In this document: positions 1 through 8,311 of the stretch, one piece after another
Layout of the letters: each line of letters begins with the position of its first letter
Position numbering within the stretch: position 1 is the stretch's first letter
Origin: Planctomycetaceae bacterium
GTDB lineage: Bacteria; Planctomycetota; Planctomycetia; Pirellulales; Pirellulaceae
Assembly (NCBI GenBank): GCA_016794985.1
Contig: JAEUIQ010000066.1
Location: forward strand, 1 to 64,000
Direction of reading: 5' to 3'
Length of the DNA stretch: 64,000 bases
Notes under the pieces: generated by a model
Database searches by the model: none
Told to the model about the DNA's origin: nothing
The model's input: only the letters and a program-made list of their open reading frames with translations
Made by a program: the position numbers and the translations under genes

Positions 1-104
1 GTCTCTGTGGCGTAGGTTTGTGCACGGAGTTTGTCGTTCGACCGCTGAAAACTTTCGGGGGCGAAGTCTAGCTGTCAAACTGACGCTCCAACCGGATAAA
101 CCGG

Positions 105-212
105 TTGGGGGCGAATGGAGGTTGGACGAGAGTGTGCGGGTCGGGGGCGAGTTAAGGTTGGCCGAGAAGGTACTGGTTGGGGGCGAATGAAGACGGACGT
201 GAAGGTGCCGGT
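105..212. repeat. 36-bp imperfect tandem repeat, three units
   Basis: The word TTGGGGGCGA or TCGGGGGCGA begins units at 105, 141 and 177, an exact 36-bp period. Each is followed by a diverged purine-rich stretch containing AAGG or GAGG and GACGAGA- or GCCGAGA-like words. A fourth, weaker GGGGGCGA lies at 57-64, out of register. The period is a multiple of three and the repeat stays open in one frame (ATG at 115, stop at 214), giving roughly 12-residue repeats, but the peptide is only 33 residues. There are no unique spacers, so it is not a CRISPR array. Confidence 0.6.
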
Positions 213-243
213 GTGAGGCGGGGGTAAGGTCAATCAGGGGAGC

Positions 244-262
244 AACCAAGATGAGCTTGGTT
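244..262. repeat. perfect 7-bp hairpin
   Basis: AACCAAG (244-250) and CTTGGTT (256-262) pair perfectly around a five-base loop. There is no following T-run on either strand, so I do not call it a terminator. Confidence 0.4.
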
Positions 263-295
263 GGGAGGCCAGCGGCTGGCTGCTGGGCGAACGCC

Positions 296-319
296 GCAGC
301 AAGCTGCCGCAGTCCAAGG
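296..319 (+). repeat. dispersed 24-bp element, copy 1
   Basis: The 24 bases here match 34610-34633 with one mismatch (C at 307 versus A). Both copies lie outside genes and both are preceded by a related GGCTGCT word. This suggests a dispersed intergenic repeat family of the genome. Confidence 0.6.
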
Positions 320-354
320 GCTTCGCCCTCCGCTCGTTACGAGTTGGTCTTAAA

Positions 355-400
355 TTCATTCTTCATTCTTCATTCACTCTTCACTCTTCACTCTTCACTC
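355..400. repeat. 7-bp simple sequence repeat at the SecA-like stop codon
   Basis: On the minus strand the sequence is a run of GAGTGAA units degenerating into TGAAGAA units, about six in all. It begins with the TGA stop codon of the SecA-like gene (395-397). Slippage here could move the stop codon and alter the C terminus of that protein. Confidence 0.6.
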
Positions 401-2206
401 CACGAAGCTCAAGTATGGGTCTTGGCCGGTTTCTTGGCATTGCTTGCGATGATCCCTTTGCTGGCGCAGCAGAACGACTCGCTCGGACAAGTGGCGACGT
501 TCAACCAACCGCTGGGCGCGCTGAAATAGTTGCAGCTTCCGTGAACTCAGCATGCCCGTTGCAGGATGCTTTTGACGTATTCGATCATGCCCTTGTCTCT
601 GATACGCGGCTCGCAACAATTCGTCGTCCAAAGAAACAAAAATCCGAAAGCTGCCCAAGTCTCCCTGGCGACAGCCTCGGCCAATCAACTGCCAATCGAT
701 CCGACTGCTTTCGTGCATTTCGCTTAAGATGACATGCAAACCTCCAGCCGCAATCACTTCTGGCGCGAGTTTGATATCGGTCCCGCGTCCAGCCATGTTC
801 GTCGCAACGGTGACGCGACCTACTTGACCGGCTTCTGCGACAATTCCCGCCTCTCTTTGAATGTGTCGCGCGTTTAGTACTTGATGGCGGATATTACAAT
901 CCATTAGGCGTGCCGACAGCACCTCGGATGCGTCAACATTTCGCGTCCCCACCAAAACCGACCGTCCCGCAGACAGCATTTCCGAAATCTCCTGCACAAT
1001 TGCGTTCCACTTGTCGTCCTCACGAGCGAAAACCTGCGGAGTCAGCTGCACACGCTGAACTGGGCGATGCGTCGGAATACGAACAACGGATTTGCGGTAA
1101 ACGCGGTGAAACTCGCGACGACTAGACCAAGCCGTGCCGGTCATCCCAGTGAATTGTTCGTACAGTAGAAATAGATTTTGGATGGTGATTCGAGCCGCGC
1201 TGCGATTATCAGGTGAGATTTCCAAACCTTCTTTCGCTTCAATGGCTTGGTGCAAACCGCCTTGCCATTGTCGTCCTTCGGCAGGTCGCCCCGTGAACGG
1301 GTCGATGATGACCACTTTCCCGTCCACAATAGCATAGTGCTGGTCTAAATGATAGTCGTTTTGGGCGCGGATGGCATTTTCGATGTGGTGAAACAACGTT
1401 TGAAGTGAAACTTGCCGCGTGGCTGAATCTTGTGGCAGACTTCGAACCCGGAAAACTCCGGCAGGTAACAATTGCAGACGACGTGTATGGTTGTCGAATC
1501 GGAAATCACGTTGCTGTTCAAAGTCGCGGGCATGTCTCGCTGCCCAATGATAACAACCTAAAGTGATTTCGTCTTGCGGCGTGGTCAAGCCTATGATCAA
1601 CGGCGTGCGTGCTTCATCAATCAAGATGCTGTCGGCTTCATCCACCAACGCAAAATAAAGTGGGCGGAGTACAGGAGTCGAATGCAACCCCAAACGATCA
1701 CGCAAGAAGTCAAATCCAACCTCTTTGGCCGTCGAGTAGGTGACGTCTCGATGGTAGGCCGCGTGACGATCCGCTGGGTCAGTGTCCTGGCTTACAACGC
1801 CAACGTTTAATCCTAAACAAGCCAGTACCGGTCGAGCAAAGTCAGCATCGCGACTGGCAAGATAATCGTTCGCTGTGACCACATGGCAACCGAGGCCGCG
1901 CAACGCAAAGAGGACCGTGGGAAACATCGCGGTCAGCGTCTTGCCTTCCCCCGTCTTCATTTCGGCGATACGACCCAAGCACAATTGTACCCCCCCGCGA
2001 AGTTGAACATCGTGAGGAGTCAAACCATGCACTCGTTGGATCGCCGCGACTGTCAGCCCCATTATCTCCGGCAATAGCGCTTTCACGGGCTGGCCAGACG
2101 CTAGCCGGTAACGCAGCGAAAGACTTTCACAACGCAGTTTATCATCGTCCCAGACAGAACTGGTGGCTGCCCAGCGACGTATCGATTCAAACGAAGTATG
2201 GAGCAT
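395..2206 (-). CDS. short SecA-like preprotein translocase ATPase
   Basis: A SecA-family motor ATPase, but not the housekeeping SecA. From the ATG at 2206 it has 603 residues (637 from a GTG at 2308), against about 900 for canonical SecA. Visible features (603-residue numbering) are the Walker A motif MKTGEGKT near 83-90, the nucleotide-domain block VVTANDYLASRDAD, the Walker B core VDEAD (SecA usually has DEVD) near 189-192 followed by SILIDEARTPLII, and the second nucleotide domain with TNMAGRGTDIKL and IGRGCRQGDLGS. The protein ends after what corresponds to the first long helix of the helical scaffold domain. The helical wing, the rest of the scaffold and the C-terminal zinc finger are missing. 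It diverges from the HlyD/M50 cluster that starts at 2656, so I infer a dedicated export or processing role with those genes. The ATG at 2206 is preferred because the extra N-terminal residues are low-complexity. Confidence 0.88.
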   Translation of the reverse strand: MLHTSFESIRRWAATSSVWDDDKLRCESLSLRYRLASGQPVKALLPEIMGLTVAAIQRVHGLTPHDVQLRGGVQLCLGRIAEMKTGEGKTLTAMFPTVLFALRGLGCHVVTANDYLASRDADFARPVLACLGLNVGVVSQDTDPADRHAAYHRDVTYSTAKEVGFDFLRDRLGLHSTPVLRPLYFALVDEADSILIDEARTPLIIGLTTPQDEITLGCYHWAARHARDFEQQRDFRFDNHTRRLQLLPAGVFRVRSLPQDSATRQVSLQTLFHHIENAIRAQNDYHLDQHYAIVDGKVVIIDPFTGRPAEGRQWQGGLHQAIEAKEGLEISPDNRSAARITIQNLFLLYEQFTGMTGTAWSSRREFHRVYRKSVVRIPTHRPVQRVQLTPQVFAREDDKWNAIVQEISEMLSAGRSVLVGTRNVDASEVLSARLMDCNIRHQVLNARHIQREAGIVAEAGQVGRVTVATNMAGRGTDIKLAPEVIAAGGLHVILSEMHESSRIDWQLIGRGCRQGDLGSFRIFVSLDDELLRAAYQRQGHDRIRQKHPATGMLSSRKLQLFQRAQRLVERRHLSERVVLLRQQRDHRKQCQETGQDPYLSFVE

Positions 2207-2308
2207 GTGGCAATTGTGATTCGGAGCTTGTGGCGATGGAAGGGGAGACAAGCGTGAAGAGAGAAGAGGACGGGAAGGTTGGCGAGTCGATTGGGGAGTG
2301 GACAACAC

Positions 2309-2655
2309 TGTGACGCATTCTTCCGGTGATCACAGTCCCAAATGGGTCGAAACAACCCTAGCCCGTGCGCGTTAGCTGCCGGTTAGATTGACATCTCGTC
2401 CAAAAGCGGCCCGGGAGACCGATACCATTCCAGAGCGTCTACACCAGCTTCACCGCCTTGCGGCGAAGGGATGAGCAGAGGACATGACTCGAGTGGCATG
2501 CGGGACTGAAGAATGCGAATATTGGTTGACTTCCTCCGCATTGGTCTTGGGCATTGGCCCGGACCGTGAGTCGTTTTTTTGCGTTGCTAGCTTCCAATCC
2601 ACATCGACGGCGGCTATTCTTTATGCCGTTATGTTAGTTTTTTGGGGGAGTCAAC
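2309..2655. other. divergent intergenic region between SecA-like and GAF/HlyD genes
   Basis: About 350 bases separating two divergent genes, so promoters for both are expected here. I could not pick a convincing -35/-10 pair by eye. A 68-residue frame at 2484-2690 runs into the next gene in another frame and has no family resemblance. A GGGGGAG sequence at 2643-2649 is the ribosome-binding site of the GAF/HlyD gene. Confidence 0.5.
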
Positions 2656-4863
2656 ATGGACCGGGCGGACTTTTCGAATTCACCAACTAATGACCCAAAC
2701 GGGCGACGCCTACCGGCGGACCGCGACCGAACTGCGGAAAACTTGTGGGGCGATGTTCTCAAACATTTATTGCGGACTCCAGAAATCGTTTTTGTCGCAA
2801 TCTGGCAAACGCCGACCTGCGCGAGTGGCCCGCAGGACACTTCCGAACTCGAAGTCATCGCTGAAGCAGGAGTTTTGAATCCTCGCGTGTTCTGGCAGCA
2901 ACGAGCCCAGTGTTACTTGGCCGCGCTGCGTCAACCTGGACGAGTTCCTATTTTGGGCCAAGCCAATGAACAAGGCGTCGACGCGCCGGTTCTGAGCGTT
3001 CTTCTCTTGGCGAATCAAGTCCAGCCTAGCGTGGGCCTTGAATTGCAATTTGAAGACGGAGCTTCAGCAAACGCCGTTGCGAATGCGATTCATACAACGG
3101 CTCATTACTGCGAGTCGATCGGGTGGCCATGCGCGACCCAAGACAATACTCCGTCTAGAAATTCTACAGTCGCGCGCGATATTCGATTGCCTTCGACGAC
3201 GGGAGACGAAACTTGGGTCTGGAACGGTCCAAGTCCCGATGAAGAACCCCGTGGCACCAGTTCAGCGCATTTCTCGGCCAGCGGTCCCGCGCACAGCACG
3301 GGTGCGAACGCCCCAACAACTGTACCACAACGTCAGGCATCGGGGGAAGTCGCTCCTTCTGCTCGAGCGAATTTGACCGAACCGGATTACCGTCGTTTTG
3401 TGCGTCAAGTGCATGCTTCATTGGACCCGAAAGAAACTGCCTATGCCGTGGCGAACGAATGCCGGCGGTTGATCGGCTGCGAGCGTGTCGTCGTTTTGTG
3501 GTATCAACGTGGGAGGTTTTTGGTCAAAGCCATCAGCGGACAACCGGCTGTCAATCGTCGATCGAAATGGATCCAATTGTTGGAGCAGTTAGCGAACAGG
3601 TCCTTGTCGATTGGGCAAGGCTTGGATTACCCAAATCCGGTGCAATTGCCTCCGCAATTAGCGGCTCCGTTGCAGTCGTACTTGATGGAAACGCGTAGTC
3701 GTTCTCTGTTGCTTGTCCCGATCACGGAGCGGGATACCAACATCGAGGCGGAAGAACCGGATCTACAAAAAAAGCGTCGTAAGACTAATTCAGTGATTGG
3801 TGGATTGGTATTCGAGTCGCTGACGGCGGAGGGCGAGTTCCACAACCAACCGAGCGTCTTAGTTTCGGCGCAAGAGATTGGCGGCGACGCTTTACGATTG
3901 GCCTATCGTCATCGCCAGTTGTTCTTGTATCCGATCTGGCACTTTCTAGGCCGGACCAAGGCTATGGCGCTGGCACGCCGGTTACCGACAGCCGCAATCA
4001 TCAGCCTCGTCGTCGTTGGACTGTTGGCGTTGGCTTTCTTTCCGGCAACATTTTACGTTTCTAGCGAAGGCACTTTGTTGCCCAAAACACAACACCGGGT
4101 CTTCGCTCCGATGCAGGGAACCGTCGAGTCTGTGCTCGTCAAGCCAAACGACCTTGTCGGCGTTGGACAGCCATTATTGAAGTTACAAAATCACGATCTC
4201 GATCTGAAGTTGCGTCAAGTGGAGGGGGAGCTGGAGGTTGTTTCCACTCAGATCGATTCGCGACGGCGGCTGGATCGGTCGCCGACCACCAAAGACTTTG
4301 AGTATTGGGATCAACTGGAAGGAATGCCCGTCGCGGTATTGGAGGCGCGCCAGGCGAACCTCCGTACTCAATTGTCGCTCTTGCAACAACAAAAGAGCTT
4401 GACGGTTGTCAGCAGCCAGATTGGGGGCCGAGTCTTGACTTGGAATGTGCAAGAAGAACTCACACAACGCCCGGTCCAAATGGGGCAGCTCTTGATGGAA
4501 GTTGCCGACACAGAAGGGGAATGGGAACTAGAGTTGAACTTGCCCGATCGCCGCGTCGGACATTTGCTAAACGCGATTCGGCAGGACGAGGAACCACTTC
4601 GCGTCGAGTTCGTCATGGCTGCCGAACCGACCCGCCGATTTTCCGGCCGTTTATTGCGTACGGCAGCTGTGACGGCGGCTTCAACGGAGGATGGATCGTA
4701 TGTAAAAGTCCGAGTAGCATTGGACGGACAGAGTGTTCGTTTCTTGCAATCCAACACCGACGTATCGGCGAAAATATTTTGTGGACAAGCCAACCTAGGC
4801 TATTTGTGGTTGCAGGACGTGTTGGAATTCGCCGAACGACAAGTGTTCTTCTATCTATGGTGA
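2656..4863 (+). CDS. GAF-domain membrane-fusion (HlyD-like) protein
   Basis: A 735-residue membrane protein. The N-terminal part (about 20-150) is a soluble domain I do not recognise, possibly a degenerate GAF fold. It is followed by a Ser/Pro/Thr-rich linker and then a GAF-like domain (about 244-415). One transmembrane helix (about 445-467) follows. The C-terminal part begins with the barrel-sandwich (lipoyl-like) signature APMQGTVESVLVKPNDLVGVGQPLLKL, typed here as the core of an adaptor, then a short coiled-coil hairpin (about 515-585) and a second half-motif ending in a beta-barrel. HlyD-family adaptors bridge the inner-membrane pump and the outer-membrane channel. A cytoplasmic GAF domain on such a protein is unusual and suggests the adaptor senses a ligand or partner. 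The GGGGGAG at 2643 fixes the start. The next gene starts 6 bases after the stop. Confidence 0.85.
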   Translation: MDRADFSNSPTNDPNGRRLPADRDRTAENLWGDVLKHLLRTPEIVFVAIWQTPTCASGPQDTSELEVIAEAGVLNPRVFWQQRAQCYLAALRQPGRVPILGQANEQGVDAPVLSVLLLANQVQPSVGLELQFEDGASANAVANAIHTTAHYCESIGWPCATQDNTPSRNSTVARDIRLPSTTGDETWVWNGPSPDEEPRGTSSAHFSASGPAHSTGANAPTTVPQRQASGEVAPSARANLTEPDYRRFVRQVHASLDPKETAYAVANECRRLIGCERVVVLWYQRGRFLVKAISGQPAVNRRSKWIQLLEQLANRSLSIGQGLDYPNPVQLPPQLAAPLQSYLMETRSRSLLLVPITERDTNIEAEEPDLQKKRRKTNSVIGGLVFESLTAEGEFHNQPSVLVSAQEIGGDALRLAYRHRQLFLYPIWHFLGRTKAMALARRLPTAAIISLVVVGLLALAFFPATFYVSSEGTLLPKTQHRVFAPMQGTVESVLVKPNDLVGVGQPLLKLQNHDLDLKLRQVEGELEVVSTQIDSRRRLDRSPTTKDFEYWDQLEGMPVAVLEARQANLRTQLSLLQQQKSLTVVSSQIGGRVLTWNVQEELTQRPVQMGQLLMEVADTEGEWELELNLPDRRVGHLLNAIRQDEEPLRVEFVMAAEPTRRFSGRLLRTAAVTAASTEDGSYVKVRVALDGQSVRFLQSNTDVSAKIFCGQANLGYLWLQDVLEFAERQVFFYLW

Positions 4864-4869
4864 AGCCAC

Positions 4870-7098
4870 ATGCAACCCACTGAGCTTCGACCGATCGAAA
4901 TGGTGCGTCGTCCCGATTTGCTGATCGAGGAAAGCTTGTACCAAGCGGAGCGATGTTTCATCGTCAAAGATCCATTGGCGTTGAAATATTTTCGATTGCT
5001 GGAGCCTGAGTACGCCGCGTTGCAGTTGCTGGACGGACATCACAACCTCAAACAAATCAAGGAAGCCTTGCAACAAAGGTTTCCGGCAGCCGAATTTCGT
5101 CTCACCGAATTGCATCAGCTGATCGTGTCCTTCCAACAGCAAGGCTTGCTGATTTCCTCAGCCGTTGGCTTGGGCCCCATCCTGCTCGAGCGTCATCGCA
5201 AGCAACAACGGCAAAAATGGCTACAAATGGCGGCAAGCTTGTTGTCGATTCGTTTTCCCGGTGTCGATCCCGATCGTTTTCTCAATTGGACGTACCCCTG
5301 GATCCGCTGGCTGTACTCGGCACCAATGACCCTGCTGTTTGTTGTGCTAATCGCTTCGGCGGGATTATTGCTGTTGAGTGACTTGCCGGGGTTTTATCGC
5401 AGATTGCCCGAATTCAACTCGTTCTTTGGAGGTACCAACCTTCTGCTTTTGGCGAGTTTGATGGTTATAACCAAAGTGCTCCACGAATTGGGCCACGGCT
5501 ATACGTGCAAGCATTTTGGCGGCCAATGCCACGAGATCGGGATCATGTTGTTGGTCTTTATGCCGACCTTGTATTGCAATACCAGTGATTCGTGGATCTT
5601 GCGGAGCAAATGGCAACGCATCGCCATTGGTGGTGCGGGCATGTATGTAGAGTTGATCTTGGCTTCGGCGTGTACGTGGATCTGGTGGTACTCGCAACCA
5701 GGCTCGTTGCATTACGCTTGCTTGAACATCATGTTTCTGTCTGGCGTGAGCGCATTGATTTTTAATGGCAATCCACTGCTAAGATACGACGCGTATTACA
5801 TGCTGAGCGATTGGTTGGAAATACCTAACCTCACGCAAAAGTCGCGTGCGGCTTGGTTAGAACTGTGCCGTCGAACCTTGCTTGGAATGCCCAAGAGCAA
5901 ATCACGTTTGGTTCCGACCAAGCATCGCGCCTTGTTCGCCATGTATAGTGTGGCCAGTTTCTTTTATCGTTGGTTTGTGGTTTTCTCGATTCTGTGGTAC
6001 CTGTCCCAATGGTTCAAGCCGTATGGACTTGAAGTCGTGGGCCATACCATGATGGCCTTTTCGATCGGCAGCATGATCGTCGTGCCGGCTTGGCAACTGT
6101 ACCGTTTCTTCGAACACCCAGGACGGAGGCAACAAATGAAATCAAAGCGGCTTTTGCTCACCGCGGCCGGCGCCGCAGTATTGCTCATCTTGTTTGTCCT
6201 CGTGCCCATACCGCGTAGCGTGCGGGCTCCATTTGTTATCGAACCGGAGCAAGGAACTCGAGTCTTTGCCAAAGTTCCCGCCAGGATCGTAGCCCAGCCT
6301 GTCGCCGTCCACCAATATGTGCAACAGGGTGCCCCATTATTGGATGTAGACAATTTGGAGTTGAGATTGGCGGTGAGCGAATTGGAGGGGGAAAAGCAAC
6401 GCTTGATCGAATCCCTGGACCGCGAACAACGCAAAAATCGCATTGCCCAAGCGCGAGGCAACCAATTAAACGAAATCTTGGAACAGTTGAAATCGGTCGA
6501 TCGTCAACTGAGCGAACAAACGGCAAAGCTAGAGTCTTTACGAATTGTCGCGCCGAAAGCTGGGTTCGTGATTCCGTCCTTTCCTCAACCGCGTCCCATC
6601 CCTGCGACCGCCAAAGAACGCAGCGATGACCTGCCTCGTTGGTGGGGCGATCCGTTTGATCGGATTAACTTAGGTGCTACCCTGGAAGCCGAGACGCAAG
6701 TTTGTTGGATCGGAGAGCCTGACAAAATGCAGGCCGAGTTGATCGTCGAACAAACAGAAATTCAAGATATTGCTCTCGGGCAACAAGTGACCTTGAGACT
6801 TGATGAGTACCCTGGGAAACGAATTCAGGGCCAGGTCATCGCAGTGGCGCCTGGCCACTTGGAATCACTCGCACCAAGTCTTGCGAGTACCTTCGGCGGC
6901 CCGGTCGAGGTCAAACCCGATGCGGCGAATGGCGCGATTCAACCGATATTTCGTTGGTATCAGGTCTCGGTTCAGATCGCAGCTGAGGACGTCAAAATTG
7001 TGCCTGGATTTCGCGGCGAAGCCAAAATCCAGGTCAAACCTCAAACATTGGCCGAGCGAAGTTATCGTTGGCTCAGTGTCTTACTAAAGTTTCGCTAA
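4870..7098 (+). CDS. PqqD-like / M50 zinc metalloprotease / HlyD fusion
   Basis: A 742-residue polytopic membrane protein of the 'putative peptide zinc metalloprotease' type. Residues about 20-100 resemble a PqqD-like (RiPP recognition element) winged helix, with a LALKYFRLLEPEYAALQLLDG segment. Several membrane helices follow. The site-2-protease active site HELGH is at 205-209 and a second metal-ligand motif NPLLRYDAYY places Asp at 307. A last membrane helix (about 428-449) leads into a barrel-sandwich/coiled-coil HlyD-like domain running to the end (REQRKNRIAQ coiled coil, then a beta-barrel). M50 enzymes cut substrates within the membrane; PqqD-like domains bind leader peptides in RiPP systems. 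The combination suggests recognition, cleavage and hand-off of an exported polypeptide. It lies 6 bases after the GAF/HlyD gene and 40 bases before the next adaptor gene, so the three are probably one operon. Confidence 0.87.
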   Translation: MQPTELRPIEMVRRPDLLIEESLYQAERCFIVKDPLALKYFRLLEPEYAALQLLDGHHNLKQIKEALQQRFPAAEFRLTELHQLIVSFQQQGLLISSAVGLGPILLERHRKQQRQKWLQMAASLLSIRFPGVDPDRFLNWTYPWIRWLYSAPMTLLFVVLIASAGLLLLSDLPGFYRRLPEFNSFFGGTNLLLLASLMVITKVLHELGHGYTCKHFGGQCHEIGIMLLVFMPTLYCNTSDSWILRSKWQRIAIGGAGMYVELILASACTWIWWYSQPGSLHYACLNIMFLSGVSALIFNGNPLLRYDAYYMLSDWLEIPNLTQKSRAAWLELCRRTLLGMPKSKSRLVPTKHRALFAMYSVASFFYRWFVVFSILWYLSQWFKPYGLEVVGHTMMAFSIGSMIVVPAWQLYRFFEHPGRRQQMKSKRLLLTAAGAAVLLILFVLVPIPRSVRAPFVIEPEQGTRVFAKVPARIVAQPVAVHQYVQQGAPLLDVDNLELRLAVSELEGEKQRLIESLDREQRKNRIAQARGNQLNEILEQLKSVDRQLSEQTAKLESLRIVAPKAGFVIPSFPQPRPIPATAKERSDDLPRWWGDPFDRINLGATLEAETQVCWIGEPDKMQAELIVEQTEIQDIALGQQVTLRLDEYPGKRIQGQVIAVAPGHLESLAPSLASTFGGPVEVKPDAANGAIQPIFRWYQVSVQIAAEDVKIVPGFRGEAKIQVKPQTLAERSYRWLSVLLKFR

Positions 7099-7138
7099 TT
7101 GGATCGATCGAGAACTGATCGTCACCGTGGAGAAAAGA

Positions 7139-8086
7139 ATGATGAATTCCAGATCGAATCTGTGGTCCTTGAGACTCTTGATTTCAGGTTTGTGTTGTTC
7201 GATGTTAACACCAGCCACCTGCGCCCAAGTCAACTCGGCACGTCCTGTGGCGATTGATGAATCGGCCCTGACATTGTTTTCGCGTGATCTGCAACTGTCG
7301 GCTTCTTCGCCGGGCCTGCTAATGAACCTAGATGTCAACGAGGGGGACGTGGTCGAGCAGGATCGTGTCCTGGCGAGCTTGGACCGCCGCGAGATGGAGT
7401 TGCGGCTGGAGTTATCGAAGCTGCGTTACAAGGCAGCGATTCAAAAACGGGACAGTACCGTGGAATTGCGTTTGGCGTCCGAGGCGGTGTTGGTTGCGTC
7501 AGAAGCCAAGAAGCGCACGGACAGCCTTGAAGCGAATGTAGCATCGCAGACGGAGCGGGATCAAGTCAATTTCGAATACCAAAGGGCCGTATTGACCGAG
7601 GAACAGGCGCGGGAAACTCAAGTGCTGAATTCGATCGATGTCGATGTCTTGGCCAGCGAAATTCGCGTTGCTGAATTACTGTTGGACATTCAATCGATCA
7701 CCGCGCCGTTGGGAGGCGTTGTCGTGGCAATTTTTAAGCGCCCCGGGGAGTATGTTCAGCCCGGAGAACCGATCATTCGTTTGGTCAAGAACGATGTCAT
7801 GCGAGTCTCGGCGCTGGTTAGTCTAGAAGAGTCCGAGAATATCGAACGCCATGCTCCCGTCCGTTTCATCGTCAAACCTGACAAGCAGCACTCCACAGCC
7901 AGAATTTTTACAGGCCGAGTTCTTGCGGTCAGCCCAGAGAATCAGAGAGAGAACATGTCGAGTGTGCCAGTCTTGGCCGAGATCCGGAACACGGAACTCA
8001 TTCTGAAAGCCAATGTTACCGGTACCTTGGAAATCTACTTGCCGGATCAAGTCGCAAGCCCTGTGGAAGTTGGTCCATCGAAGTAG
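7139..8086 (+). CDS. secreted HlyD-family periplasmic adaptor
   Basis: A periplasmic adaptor of 315 residues from the ATG at 7139. A GTG at 7127 would add four residues, but GGAG at 7129-7132 is correctly spaced for 7139. The N terminus is a signal peptide ending near TCAQ. The barrel-sandwich half-motifs flank an alpha-hairpin: the first around PGLLMNLDVNEGDVVEQDRVLASL, described here in pieces as GLLMNLDVNEGD and VLASLDRREME, the second around TAPLGGVVVAIFKRPGEYVQPGEP. A beta-barrel closes the protein. No membrane anchor follows the signal peptide. As the third adaptor-like protein of the cluster, it may sit on the periplasmic side of the two membrane-bound ones. The gene ends the rightward cluster and converges on the Clp-like gene after a 225-base gap with no visible terminator. 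Confidence 0.85.
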   Translation: MMNSRSNLWSLRLLISGLCCSMLTPATCAQVNSARPVAIDESALTLFSRDLQLSASSPGLLMNLDVNEGDVVEQDRVLASLDRREMELRLELSKLRYKAAIQKRDSTVELRLASEAVLVASEAKKRTDSLEANVASQTERDQVNFEYQRAVLTEEQARETQVLNSIDVDVLASEIRVAELLLDIQSITAPLGGVVVAIFKRPGEYVQPGEPIIRLVKNDVMRVSALVSLEESENIERHAPVRFIVKPDKQHSTARIFTGRVLAVSPENQRENMSSVPVLAEIRNTELILKANVTGTLEIYLPDQVASPVEVGPSK

Positions 8087-8311
8087 TTGAAGCGACGCGT
8101 TAACAGACGCGCGATGGCCCACGATTTCCCCGCAGCTCCCCGAGGACGATGGAATTGCCTTTGACCGTCGAAATACTGTCATAAGTCCCGACGGTGAACG
8201 ATCCAACACAACGATAATCCGCGACCAAGAGGAGAAGACGCATTTCAAGTGCCGCAACGAGCACAACGCCATCTTGCAGGCCAACGGATAACATGCGGAC
8301 GATGGCGACTG

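Larger units (their letters stand above)
1..394. other. gene-free left edge with repeats
   Basis: I see no credible gene here. The stretch holds a 36-bp imperfect tandem repeat (105-212), a small perfect hairpin (244-262), a 24-base element that recurs near 34.6 kb (296-319) and a 7-bp simple repeat (355-400) that touches the stop codon of the SecA-like gene. A 92-residue reading frame starting at 251 runs through these repeats and is not convincing. Confidence 0.6.

Noticed and set aside
105..212. CRISPR-like array
   Set aside because: The 36-bp units are adjacent and diverged, with no unique spacers and no cas gene in the window.
2484..2690. 68-residue frame before the GAF/HlyD gene
   Set aside because: No family resemblance or convincing ribosome-binding site, and it overlaps the next gene in another frame.
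4870..7098. Full RiPP biosynthetic cluster
   Set aside because: Only the PqqD-like domain and protease are present; no radical-SAM enzyme, cyclodehydratase, ABC exporter or precursor peptide was found.
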